Below, in pieces: positions 27,957 to 42,600 of a stretch of 64,000 nucleotides of DNA. The position numbers were made by a program, and so were the translations under genes. Within the stretch, counting starts at the first letter, position 1; every line of letters starts with the position of its first letter. This stretch comes from Paragordius varius. Its lineage: Eukaryota > Nematomorpha. The stretch is from NCBI GenBank assembly GCA_964247055.1, contig OZ176054.1:8680001-8744000 (forward strand). The letters are read 5' to 3'. A model generated the notes under the pieces. The model made no database searches. It was not told the DNA's origin and was given only the letters and a program-made list of their open reading frames with translations.

Positions 27957-30900
27957 ATGTTAGACGAAAGGAATTTAATCCCAAATCTGGATTTGTTTTT
28001 ATTAATATCAAAACCTTGTTTAAGCAATAATGAATATTCGTCAGTATTAAAAACGTTTTTGAATGGTGAACAGAATGATCCGCCATTAAAATTTGTTCTC
28101 TTAGCTTTGCTAATTAAGCATTCGAGTGAAAGTTTAACTCTTTTCTATATAGATGTTGCAATTTCAAATGAATTTTACACGAAATTGGCGTTTGAATCTA
28201 AAGCATTTATAAGTTATGCACTCATATCAAAAAACTTTGCCCAAATATTTTTAAAATTTGTGTTGTCATTGAGTGAAAATGTTTTTATAGATTATAATAA
28301 TCTTTTTAAATCTTTGACGCTTTTATCCGATATGGACGCCAAATTGTGTGAAAATGATTCAATTTTTACCAGTTCTCAAAATAAATTTAACAAAGTTTTA
28401 ATTATATATATAATATAGAATTTGGTTATTGAAATACTCAAATCTTGCATTAGAACCTCATTTTTGCTTGAAAAACTCGTCAGTTTTTATATGAATAGCG
28501 GATTTTTATCAATTTTTACAAATTTCCAAGATAAGGAGAAAATAGTTTTTAAATATATTTATGATCAAGTCAATGGAATGAAGCAGTATTTTTTTAGTTT
28601 TAAAATTAGATTCGATATATTGATTAATGAATTGGATAATATTTCCACTATTATTGATCTATCTTCTGCAGGATATGTTGATGCATTTTCTATGCCCGTG
28701 TATCAAAACTTATATCAAAATATTTTGGAAAATTTGATCATACTAAATTTAACTTTCAACTTGTATGCATCAACGATAACAACCAAGCCAAATGAAATTT
28801 CAACAATAATCTCGTTATCGGTTTATATTTTAAGAATGAATTAAAATGCTTTTACAAATTTTGCCTGGCGATATATAATACTGTTTATTTTAAATTTTTT
28901 AGAGGGATCAATAAAATTATTGAAAAATATATAGACTAATCATTCTTAAATTGCAACGTTAAAATGAAAATAATAAACTGAAACGGTCCTTCATACGTTC
29001 GGCATAGACTCCTCCAATGTTTTTTTAAACTTATAATGATAAATTATATCACGTTTATGACCATAGTTAATTTTCAAAGGTCCTCGTGTTTATTTATTAG
29101 GTCTTTTTACCATAGCTACCGTTTATTTTGAGCTTATCCCCGCGTTTTCATAGTGATTAGAAAAAATATTTTAGTAGCTTTTAAGTGGTACAATTAGTCG
29201 GAACCATTTTTTTGGTCAATCGATTTATAAGCATTCCCAAACTATCATTTATTGGTATATGCATGCAATAAATATTTTAAAGGTGTAACCTTGGCATAAT
29301 TCTAGCATCATTATTATCGTCAGTTGTCTTAACGCCATTATTGACAATATTGTAGTTGTTTACTGTTTTTTAGCAAGTAAATATGATTCATGCATGTTGC
29401 TTTTGTGGGGTAATGTGATCAAATCATATATATATAATATATTTAAAGCCGGTGGTGTAGAAAATAAAACTAAATTTTCTGGAAATTATGCTTACGGTTT
29501 TAATTAAATATATATGCTATGATTCACTGCCTAAGAACAGGAGTGTTCCTATGGCTATATTATAGATTATTTTTTTTATTAAATATTAGATTGAGACTTT
29601 TTCAAGTCAGTAATAGCTTGTTAATGTTTATATATATAATAAGTAACCATTGAAGCTCATTTGAACAACCTAGTTTAATAATTATTAATATCTTTGCAAC
29701 TTTTGCCGTTATCCCTGAAAGATCTCAAACATAAAACCATTTCTTGACTCACTTCTGATTTAAATAGCTTATCAAATATAATGGACCTATATTTGTTTGT
29801 AAAATTAGCATAGAATTGAATAACTTAATGGTTTTAAAAAAATCAGCTTAAACTATATTTTGTAATGATAGTTATATGCAAACACTAATTACGATTTTTT
29901 TGGTTTTGATATATGAAAATTGAATTGCATGAATAGATTTTTCCAATTGTCCATTAATTTATAACATAGGATACGTTTTTAGTTTTACGAGATTTTATCG
30001 AAATATCCGAATAAAAAGTATATATATATATATAATAGACCCTATAAACAAAAATATTTTCTAATTGAATATTGTTTATTAAGAACCAATTATCCGTTAT
30101 AATAATTTTGTTTTATCCAATTATATATGTATATTTTTACGCCTCTAGAAAACTATATGTGAAAAGATGTTGGCATCATCTAAACTTACCAATATTATTA
30201 CCACATACATTGCTTTAATTGAGCTACATTTATCAATGCTTGTCATTTATCATGATACCTGTATTAATGATTTAAATCGAGAATTGTTTGTGCAATCTTC
30301 ATCCTTTTATCTACAATCTAAAAATTTTCGGTAACTTTTTTTATATAGTGCGCAAATTTTATTTTTTTGCTTTTGAAATATATTTTATGACTGTTTTTAG
30401 GCTTAAAATGTTTGATGAACGTGGATACACCAATACATGCTTTCAATTTTTGAGTTTATTGGATCATTTCATCCCACAATTGTTTTGTCTCACGGAAGAA
30501 AATTTATCAGTATTCATAATATTTTAACAAATATAAATTTTAGGAGGAATATGTAACATCCATTGTACAAATTTATACTTGTTTGATTGAAATTATGTAT
30601 GTTTGTGGGAAAAAAGTGAGCCATTTAACAAGCCATGATTACAATTTTGAGGATTTATCTGGTACGTAAATATTAAATAAGGACCTTTTTTGAATACGTC
30701 TTGCTAATCATTTAATTTTCCCATTTTTAAATAAGATGCTACTTTGGGGTTTTGGGTATTACGGTATCCCTAGATATCAAACAATTGATATAAAAACTAT
30801 ACAATTTTTATTATTTTTTTTTCAAACAAGGATATTATAAATTATTATATATTTATTAAATTTAATACTAATTAAATTTAAATAACAAAAATAATTATTA

Positions 30901-33900
30901 TATATATTTTTTTGAAAAAAGGAGTGAGTCATCATGCGGATAATTACACCCATATATTTATTATGGGGGAGGGGTGGTCTATATATATATATATATATTA
31001 TTAATATTAAATTTGCATAACTTATTTAGTAAAGGAAATGACTAACTCTACATTTATGAAAATTCTGACAGATTGTGCCCAAAAGATGAATTTAATGATT
31101 AGCGTGTCTAAATCGCTGGCTATTCACGAACGGTATTTTACCTAAAATCATATAAGGCATTTAGTGTAAAATCTGAATTTTTTTTTCGTTTAACTAATGA
31201 AAATATTTTATTTCACTATTTTTTACCAAACCATTTATTTATTAGATTATAATGATAATTTTGTTAGTAACAAACAATATAAGTTATTTATAAAATATGT
31301 CCTCGCTATTGAGATATATTCTATTTTATTGATTAGATTGAAAAGTTCTAAACACTCACTTTTGATCTGTTTGATTGATGAATATATATTTGCCAAAAAA
31401 TATAATCCTTCGCAAACAGACCTTAGAAAAGTAGTTTTAGATGATTGTTATGAATCTTTCCTATCCAATGGCATGCTGAATGAAAATGATCTGGTATATA
31501 TCATATACATTTAATTTCTAAATATCTAACATCCTTCACAAAACTATTTTTTTATAAAATGTAAAATAAGGTAAAGTTTGTAGTAATAATACAATAAAGT
31601 TGTGTATTAATTGACAATATTTTTTCGTGATAATTAAAATAATTTCGATTTAAAATATATATTTATGGAATAATAATATTAGTAAAACCAATAAAAGATT
31701 TTTTCGTCTATTAATGCATTAATTATGGGCACTTCTTTTTTTTACTAAAAATATTATATTAAATTAGGGGTGTCCAACACATATGACTTCGCGGTCCCCA
31801 TTTTTAACTCAAAAATCCAGCGGTCCGTATTGAAAAATATACGAGAATTAATAAATATTTTACATTTTAAACATAAGACCCTAAAAAGATATCGAAATAG
31901 ATTATAACTATTTATTTAATTTTTGCTAAATTGTTGTTGGTGAAAGCAGTATGAAATATGTTTTACTAAGATTTTGTAAATATTTTGCGGATTAATGCAA
32001 TGTATTTAGTATTTGGTACTTTTTCAATTTCACGGGCTGAAAATTTGTCAGATAGCCGCATGCGGGGTAGCATTCTTGTACTATACAATCAGTTATTGTC
32101 ATAAAAAAATATTATTTACTATTGCTATAATAATATTATTTGATTTTTACAAACATTTATTTGTTTAGTTTCGGATTCTAAACCAATTTGGAATCAAATT
32201 TGATACTGGAAACAATATAGTTTCTTGGCCATTGGATATACCTATTCATTTGATTTATCCTATACGACTGACGTTGCAAAATATCAAAGCAATAAGTAAA
32301 AAATTTCCCATAAAAAGGAAATTTATTATTAATAAAAACTTAACCTAAATTAAAATTAATTTATATTACAAATTTTACTTTTATCTTTGTAAAGGCACAA
32401 ATTTTATTGTCAAATAAATATAACTTCTTATTTTATTGTAATTATTTTTATCTAATTTTTTATTCTTATAGATGAAAACCATGGTAAATCATTAGGTTTT
32501 GGCGTTTGGAAAAGCATTATTAAAACTCTTGTCAGCTCTATACAAGGAACAAACGAAAAAATGGAAATTAAAAAATTTTCCAATATAATCTCTCCAGAAA
32601 ACTGCATTATTTTAGCTTCCTATTTTGAATCATTACCGTTGAATGATAAGGGTGCCATATGTGATCAAATTTTACAAGCTTTAATGTCCATTGCACAAAG
32701 TCAATGTTTTAAGTATAATATGATGTCATTTTTATATATATTACTTTTGAAATAAAGATAATAAAAAAATTATTGATTAGGCTGGTAAATAAATTCACAT
32801 GTGATTTCTCTAAAGTTTTATTTGGTATTTTAAGTATTATTATTGAAAAGTTTTTTTAAACACTATATAATATGAATATTTATTTGAACACTATGCATCA
32901 AATATCAACTTCATAAATGTGAATCAAACATTTTTACATTACAGAAAAATATTTTTTTACAAATATTTGAAAACTTTATTAATCTATAACTAATAATATT
33001 CATTGTTTTATAAAGGATTGATTTAGCAGCATGCATTCAACTTTCACACTTGCTAGTTCTTTGGGATTATGTGCTTTGTAACTTTCATAGGGCAGCCCCA
33101 TTTATGGAACAAAAAGTGATTAAAATAAAAAATTATTATATATTAAATAATTTTTGCTAGAAAAGTAGTACATTTTATAATTATTTTTTTTATTGTAAGT
33201 TTTATATTTAGATTAAAAATATTGTTACGTCCAACAATTTTGAATCACAACAAAATTCGCTAAACGAATTTGGCATTACCGATTTGGAAAGGAGTATTGG
33301 ATCAATTACAGAACTTTTTGGTAATTAATATTTTATCTTAACTTAATGATAATTTTTGTGTATTATTTAAACCAAAAGCAGAAACAAAATTATAAAGATT
33401 CAACATAACATGAAAGCACATAAAATTAGAAAATTTATATTTTTTTTAATCTAAGAACTATTAAAGGTCGGGAAAAGGCAATGATTTTTTTTATTCATCA
33501 AGTTGTTTTAAAGCAAGGTTGTTCAAACAAATGGTTTTGCGGGCTACATTTGAATATATATGGGTATTAGTAAATATTATAATACATTTAAACAATAAAT
33601 TTAAAATGGAAACACAATATAACAATTTTTACTAGTTTACTGTCATTTGGAATGACTTATTCAGAACATTTAGAAATATAAATCTAGAGCATATTTTTAC
33701 CTGGTAATTAAATTTTTTACGGGTCGCATGTTGGAAACCCTTATTAAAAATTGCAATCCGCTTTATTAAAATATCTATTGATTGGAATCATGTATTTCAG
33801 CAAATTATTAGCAATTAATTCATGTAAAACATTAATTATAACTACTAGTAATCTTTATCAAATTTTTTTAAATAATGTTGTTATTGCAGATATCTGAAAT

Positions 33901-36900
33901 TATGTTTATGTATATATATATATATATATATATATACGTTGAAAAAATTAATTTTTCTATTAACTAATTTACAGTGGACAATTTTGTTTAAATTTGATTA
34001 TTTTTGGGCAAGATTAATACAAAAATTGAGTTTATATTTTCATGGTCAAATCCTCCCAAAAGTCAAAACTATCCATTTTCAAAGCAAGAAAGATTTGACT
34101 GTTTTGTTAAACTTTAGTAGTGCTCCTATAAATTTGTTTTATAATATTTTATAGATGATTCTTCCAATAATATAACGCGTTATTACGTTTTACAAAACGC
34201 ATCGGATTACCAAACATATGGGAAAAATCTAAAAATTGATTCTTTGGCATGTAAATATATCTTGGCTTCCCCAGCCGATTATGCCAAGTTATATAAAGCG
34301 CTTATATATTTATTCAATCTTACATTTGAATACGGCAGTATTGAACATTTAATAAAAGGCGAATTTGCTTTGGGAGAGAATATTTCTACTATTACGAATC
34401 TTCAAAAAGGAATATTGGTATTATAATTATGCTTAAAATATATGTGTTTTGATTTTTAAGATTAAATATTTTTTTGTTATTCAATTTTTAATCCCAAATC
34501 TAAATATTGATATTAAATGATTTTATAATAACAATAGTTTTCAACGGATTTGACATATTTGAGAATTTTGTTATGGAAAATATTAAATTACATGCCTGTC
34601 CCATTGTCTACAATTGAATCTTTTAGTGGACTTAAAATGGATCAAATTATTACTCAAGCTGAGGAAACTAAAAACAATCAGGTAATAAAATATTATTTTG
34701 ATAAAAATGCGTTATGTTATTGATAAAAAATACAATACAATATTTCTAATTTATTGTTCTTAGTTATTTATTTCAGTAAGTTAAAACATACGTAAAAAAC
34801 TTTGGACCCTAAAAGATATCCATGATTTTTAAATCTTAATTTTATATAATATAACTCACCGTTTTGGCCTGCAAGGGAACATAGATGTAAATTATTAATG
34901 GACCAAATTATATTTTAAAAATATTTAATATTATAATATTAAGGTTTAATTATTATGGTTGTTTTTTTGTAAAAAAAAATATTTGTCTTTTAGTTTTTAT
35001 GTTTTGTCTGTATAACTTTATCTTTTACCTTATATAGCCTCAAGACAATGATAATACAAATTTTAGCCTAGGTCACATCCTTAACCGATTTCGCTATTAC
35101 ATTATAATTAATAAAGAATTTGGATGTGCCTATGAATGCATCAAGGTAATTTTCAATTTAAAAATCATAATATATTATATTTTTATAATATTCCAAAGCA
35201 TAGTATATTTTATATTAATTAATTATGTATTTTCGGAATTTTAGTCTGATTTAATCCGGCAAGGTATCTCTATGTTAAAAGCCAACTTACATTTATCTCG
35301 TATTCAACGTATACAATCCAGGCTTGATATTTCATTAAAGGAGTGTAATGAGATTTTATTACAACAGGTTATTATAACTAAGAAATTTTTAAACATTTAG
35401 TCAAAATTTTAACATTTTTTCTTTTTTTTTCGAAATCGAAATAAATTTCTTTTCTAACATTTAAGTCGAGATTTTATATAATTAATTCGTTTTATCTGTT
35501 AAAATTATTATAAGTGTTTAATTTGACAACTATTTTATCGCTTTTTTGTTCTGATTTAAATATATATACTTTTCTTTAATCATTTAGTCAAGCTTTTTAA
35601 TAATTTTTCTCTATTTTTTATTTAAATTCTAATTTACAAAACCATAGTTTTTTGAACCAATTGTCCATGCTTCGGAAGCGGATATAGCAAATTATCCTAG
35701 AAATATGGAATTTTGTTTGCTGGATGCCATATGTGCTAAACTTAATTACGATTTGATACAAATTGATATGGGTTGTTATCAAGTAGTTTTATCAATTTAT
35801 ATGGTTTTTTATATTCATTTTTACAAAAAATCAATTTTGCATATAATTTGTTTTGTCTTTAACAGATTGATCGTGAACGGCTAATTAATGGAAAGATATA
35901 TCCCATTTTTATTCAAAACCTTATTCACATCATTAGATTATTGCATTTTGTTATCAAGTATGATTGCATTATATATTTCTGCTTTATTTTTTTAACAAAT
36001 ATTTTTGATTACTATACCATACATATAATTTTTTGGTAGAAGGAAAATATATTTGGATTGTCTGATTCTGGAACAAAACCCTGCCAACAATAATAATATT
36101 ATCCTGACAAAAAATATAGACTTGGACTCCTACCATTTGATATACAGCCAGGCAATAAGGTTTATATTTTTTTAAAATTGGAAAAAACAGTTCTGAGCCA
36201 AATGGTCCCAAGACTAAAATTTGTTATATGTCAGATTTAGAATTACCCATTTTCAAAGCTATTAATTTTTTAATAATTTTAATTTATAATATATATTACA
36301 CAAATGATGTATAATTAAAATATTATTACAAAAGAATAAAAACCAAGTTATAAAATCAAGTTGATTATATTTATAGACGCATTGCAGAAACGGCCACTAT
36401 AAAAGATACAACTATTCCAAAAGTTCTTAACACCGAAAGTATAAATAGCAATACAAATTCTGTTCCAATTGCTTATGTCGAATCGGTTTTATCATCCCAA
36501 GATGATTCACAATTACAAACGCAATCTCCACTACCCTTGTACACAAAAGAAACCCCATGCGCTCTTTTAGGTAAAAAAATTGACTGTCTTTGAATTCCCA
36601 TTTTGTTTAATAAAATGATTAATGTGGATTTCATATGAAAAAATGTAAAATATTAGATAAATTAGAATCTTTCTTTGTCAAAAAAAACAGTGGACGGCAG
36701 CAGATAATTTAAAGTTCTGCATTATTCATAAAATAATCAGCAAACAAAACATTGAAAAAAATTATTATTTATATAATGGATTTTATAAAAATGTTTTAAT
36801 TTGAATAATTGAGGATAAATATCGAAATTTTCAAATTGGTTATATGTTAGTGAAAAGCGTTTTAACATGTTAACATATTATATTGCTATTTGGTTTAGAG

Positions 36901-39639
36901 AGAAAACAATTATACAAACCCATTTTTTTGTCAATTTATCTTCATGTATAGTGGCATAAAAAGTCCCAAAAATTCACAAAATCGACAAAATATAGAATCA
37001 AAAAATAAGCTGTTTATATTAATTTATATACTTGAATATATTTTGGCATATTATTACAGTTGATAAGGGTGGTGATTGGTTAGACTCTTATACATGCTGT
37101 CAATTGGCTGGTATAGCAAGTACCAATCTTTTACGATATTGTCTACTAATACCCATGACAAATAGTACAAAAGCGAATAATGGCCCTTCCATTTGGAAAC
37201 CTAAATTTAATGCAACGCAAATACGCCTTTCATCATGCAAGAATAGTAATGAGAAATCTCTGTTGGTTCCTACATCAACTTCATTTGTTACATCTCTTTT
37301 GTCGCAAAGTTTGTGTAAAAGTTTGGATCATTGGAATGAACAACTTTTTACCATGATTTTTCCATCTTTTCCAGATTTTTCGGTAAATTGTAATGAGATC
37401 TATGAACAAAAAGATTAAACACCGTTTTAGCCAAATAGTTTAAAGAAGCAATCAAAATAATTACTATTTCGGTATTTTAAGCAACAAAATTTGCTGGTAT
37501 ATAAAGAAGTTGCAATCGAAAAAGTCCAATTTAGTCGTACAGTGCTTATTAATATAATTATCTGTTAATTGTTCAAATATTATATAATATAATCTTCTTC
37601 TAATTTGATTATTTTTTCAAACGTATTTATCTGCCAATATAAATATACAGTTTAGAGTCTCTTTTTTCCTTTTTTTTGTCAAAGGGTAAGGACTTAAATT
37701 GTATCCGGACATGTGAAGGCTTTTAACACTCGCTCGCCTGTCCAGGGCTGACAGTGATGATGGAAAAATTGCGTAGTTTCGGGGTTTGAACTCTACTATA
37801 CCAAGGGTATCTGACAATATGTATCCATTAAATATTCTTCAAAATTTTAGAATGTTGACAATATAAACGAACGAATACAGACAATGGATAAATATTACAA
37901 TGATTTGATAATGGCGCATATCAAAACTTTTTGTATTACTGGTAAACCGAATTTTTTATATTGATACACAAATTATTCTTATTTTATTTATGGTGATTCC
38001 ACTTATTTTATGGTTATAGATCAATATTGGGAAAATGAAGCATTGGGACTTACGCTTAAACATGTGTTTCATACTTGTTTAAACTTATTAGGGAGTTTTT
38101 GGAAGTATGTAATATTGAATTGAAATATATTTAATTGTTTTTTTTTTAATTAAAATTCTTATAGACTAGCACCAATCGAAAAAATGTCAAATGAGTTATT
38201 GGATGTCTTGTTCCCAATTATCTTGGATGCCCGAACCGAATATATGACATCAGATGTAAATTATATTATTTATTTTTCAATTTAAAAATTAAATTTTATT
38301 ACAGTACGCATAATGACCGATAAGCTTAATTAATAAGCTTCTTTGTATTAAACGATGACTTTATATAAGTATTTTTATATTTTTGCAATTTTTCGATCAT
38401 AAATTTTGCGTAAAATCTTTTTTTAAAAAAATATATGATTATCCAAAATTTTTAACCATTTAATATACGCAAGTTTTTCGTACTAAATTTTGTAATATAC
38501 TCTGCAAAATTAGATAATCAATAAAATGGAAATGTGTCTTGGAGCTAGTGGTAGCTATCAGTTTCGATTTAATATCTTCTTGTTTGCACTTCAAAAATGT
38601 AAAGAGATCTTAGAAACTTTGTCCATACAAACGTAAGTTTAATTTTATAAGTTTTAGATTCCAATCAAAGTTTTTTAAGTATTAAAAAATAATTATATGG
38701 GGGCAAAATATTATTCTTAATTTAGAAAAAAGAGATATATATATAATCATTAGGAGTATAAATTCTTTTCGCTAATTTAATTTATCATTAATTAAAGTTT
38801 GGCTGATCAAGTGCGGTTAAATTTGCTTGATCTCATGCAAATGGTAATATCCAATGATTTTGGGATTGAAGCTTTATTTACATCATTCAAGACTGGGAAA
38901 GGTATTTTTTATAAATGTTTTAAATGGATTAATATTTTATGTTAAGTCTCCTTAAATTTAAATACAATTTATTTTTCTCCATATAACTTAGATTTTCAAA
39001 TTTTGTTAAACATGATTATCGCTTCAACCGACGTTAATAAACAATCTAGCATTATCATGGGACAAAAAATTAAACAAAATTGTTTAAAATTTCTATCCCG
39101 TGCATTTTATCAATTGACAGTTTTTAAAGCTCTGGAGAATCATATGGAATCTATTGACAATTTTTCTACCCTAATTTTGTTTATGGATGAAAATATTGAT
39201 GCATTTTTTTCAAACATATTATTAAATCAAACACATTCAAACAATACCACGCATACATCTGCTGAAAATCAAGTTTACTTCATATATTTACTGAGATAAT
39301 TGCATAAAAATATTTTAAATAATTTAATTTGAAATCCCTACTTAACTTTTTAGGATATGAGTATGATGGACACTGCAATGTTGTATACAAACAGCCGTTA
39401 TCTTTATCAATTACTAAAATTTTCTTTTGGTTTTAGCAGGTACATTCATATTACAAATTGATTTTTACTTTTTTACTAAATATAAAAAGAATATACTTTA
39501 TTATTCAATGGTATTTCATTTAAAATATTTCCAGCCTTGATATGAGTTTTTAACAGCAAACACATACGATATGAGCAATCCCAAATCTAATCCAAACCTT
39601 ATAATATTTAAAACGATTTTTGAAATAATCATAAATTTT

Positions 39640-39693
<54 letters not shown>

Positions 39694-42600
39694 TGTAGTT
39701 TGATGTTACCCGAGACTTGTTTTAATAAAGCTACATACACTTTACATCAAATATCTTTACATCACTATGCGCGATACCTGAAATTATTTCGATATGATGT
39801 CCAACGTAGAGAAAATATAGCTAAGGCATTAACATATATTTGGGGTGTGCAATTATTACTTTGTAATCATATGCTGACTGTACCTCAACAAATGATAGAT
39901 GCAAACTTAAATTATGTAGCAAGAAACGTTGTTGATATTATACCTAAACTGATGGAATTTGCAATGGACATCCTTAATCACCTCGCAAATGAAGGATTAA
40001 TTAAGCATTGTTTAGATTTCACGCCTAAACCCACGAATAATACCAAAGTATGTATTATGTTATTTAAGATTTTGAAGACGAGTTTAATTCAGGAAAAAAA
40101 TGATTATTAACTTGTATTAATGGAGTGAATTTACATAAAATTTTAATTCCTGATAATAAATTTATTTACATTGGTGTTTGCAGTAAAAATTTAAATTTTA
40201 AAGATAAAAACATAAAAACTAAATGGGTTATATGTATATAAATAACATAAATTTTAAAACGCTATAATTTTTTATCTAAATGATTACAATATGTGGGTAT
40301 AATGGTGTCTGTTATCAATTTATATCTCTAATTTTTTTTCAAGTAAAAACGGTAGTTAATACAGTTGCACATTAATGTTGGAGAGGCGGTAACAAATGGT
40401 AGAAATTACAATTTTTTCCTATCTTACAGCATTATATTTTATTTAAGTATGGACAAAATTTGTTTTAAATCATGCACTAATGTATCCAAAAATAATAGGA
40501 ATTGACCAACATCAATGGGCATATTTAAAATTAAGGTTACAAATATATGGGTGTCTTTATAAAAAATATTAGTTATTTTAGTTTTTCACCTTTTGTCCCT
40601 AAAATTATAATTATTATAATATTTTGCCCATTTTATAGAACTTTCATATTTTTCTGCTCTATCTAACTGGATTTGTGAATACTATTCTCTCTGCCATATC
40701 ATACCATGAAAAAAGGGCTAAAATAGCCTTGAAAGAAAATTCAAAAGATATTTATCTGAAGGTTGTCTATTATCATTTATACGTTTTTAATTTGTAAATA
40801 TATGTTTACCAAAATTTTATTACCAAATTAAACAGTATGTAAAACAAAAAGGGAATATAGATTTTAGTTTTTATCAAATTTGTCTGAAAATTGAAATATT
40901 ATTTACAGCATATTAGCCTGTCCGGTAAAAGGATACTACAAAAATATTATATGGACAAATGCGAATTGGATTCCATTGACCATGAAGTAATTTTTTGATT
41001 TTTTCTATTAAAAAACTTTTTTAAATTAAACATTGTATAATAAATAGATTTCAAACGATAAATACAGCCAACAAACAAACAATTCTATTTGCACATATGC
41101 ATATACCAACAAGGAATTTATCAATCAACATTGGTACAGATATATTATATACTTTTAAATATGTCATATTTTTATTCTTTTGTTTGAAATTTCTATACAC
41201 AATTTTTTTATCAATAACCGGGACTGAACAAAATATGCTATAAATTAAAATTGTTATCAAATACTATTATTTTTTAGGATAAAAAATGCATAAAAGTAAA
41301 TATAAAAGCAGGGCATTTTGGTCAAAAATAGGCATGCACCCTATAAATTTTGATTTTACTATTTTAAAAGTTATTTCTTTACCATTTCTAATGTTCATTG
41401 ACAAAGATGTAAAAAATCGCACATAAATCCACGGCCCCTAATACAACACTGGTTATAACTTATATTTGTTTTATTTTATCCTATAGCGCTCTTTAACCTG
41501 AGAATTTTAAAATTTGGTGTGACACTTTTTTGTAATATATTTAGCCATAACCAAATATATGGTTATTAAAGCAATTAATGGTGTTACAATAAGGCTATTG
41601 GTAATTAAACAAATAGAAAAAACTATATTTAACTCAAACTTAAATAATTCTATCAAATCTACATGATTCTTTTAGGTATAATTGTCATACATGTGGTATG
41701 GTAGATGGAGTCGGTATTTGCACTGTTTGTGTCCGTATATGCCATAAAAATCATGATGTTACCTATTCAAAATTTGGATCTTTCTTTTGTGACTGTGGTG
41801 CGAAAGAGGATGATTCCTGTCAAGTAATTTGTTTATTATACAGACACTTAAACCTTTGCCTATAAATATATTTCCTTTAAGCCTTTGGAAAAAAATATGG
41901 TTTTCCAAGCGATTTTCAAAGTTTTTTCTATACTATGATGAGTTAAAATAAGTCTAGTTTTTTAAGAAAAATTGATTGACGACGTTTATTGCCGATATAT
42001 ATCGTTATTTTAGTATACAACAGTTTTTTTTATCATCTCTGATCATTAACATTGTTCTAGTAATTGATTTTGCGATACGATTGTTTATTTTCTTATTTCA
42101 TTAGGCATTAAAAAGTGCTTTGCCAGTAAACGATATTGAATCGCTTTCTAATATTGACATAAAAACACCTATAGAATTATCCTTTGTTCCCAACAAGATC
42201 CATTGCACCAAGACCAGTTTATCCGAAAGTATTTAATTTCAATATTCACATCAAAAATCTTGTTTTATTATTTCATTTTAATAAATATTTTTTTATTTTC
42301 GATTTCAATTTTAATTTAATTTTTTAAGTAAATTTTACGTATCCTAGAATTATTAATTTTTAAACCGCAAATATAATTTATTTATCTATTAAATATTTTC
42401 ATAATATATATAGTGGTGAATTTCGAAAAAGAACTGGCACTATTTACCCAACCAGAAAACCCAAATAACATAGAAATTTTGCAAAATTACTTTTCCCTCA
42501 TATACGATAGCATATTTTGGCGAATAAGACAAAACGGCACCGATCTATACAATGTGCTGATGGACAAAAATGTAATTTTAATATATTTAACTAAATTAAA

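Larger units (their letters stand above)
27957..33320 (+). other. UBR4: UBR4 exon block 1 (amino-terminal solenoid)
   Basis: Exons in phase: 27957-28394, 28419-28820, 30149-30330, 30401-30509, 30544-30661, 31030-31132, 31268-31493, 32169-32295, 32472-32712, 33016-33115, 33212-33320. The introns range from 24 nt (28395-28418) to 1.3 kb (28821-30148). [17 protein letters not shown] corresponds to the conserved SFFIMP region of animal UBR4, and [15 protein letters not shown] to the human GFGVLSVILANH region. The 1.3-kb intron shows no gene or clear repeat. Confidence 0.8.
33975..41133 (+). other. UBR4: UBR4 exon block 2
   Basis: Exons: 33975-34116, 34155-34417, 34538-34681, 35038-35145, 35245-35367, 35648-35782, 35866-35957, 36040-36159, 36377-36570, 37060-37382, 37851-37941, 38020-38104, 38165-38255, 38514-38632, 38798-38901, 38992-39272, 39354-39439, 39699-40047, 40639-40761, 40909-40986, 41048-41133. 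All internal junctions keep phase. [20 protein letters not shown] corresponds to the human EEFAAALYHFNHSL region, and [20 protein letters not shown] to the IRTLLPLLLESSTE region. The final exon leads into the UBR box. Confidence 0.8.

Noticed and set aside
37700-37815. tRNA gene suggested by a GGTTTGAACTC box
   Set aside because: No matching A box or cloverleaf could be paired around it; better explained as a SINE.
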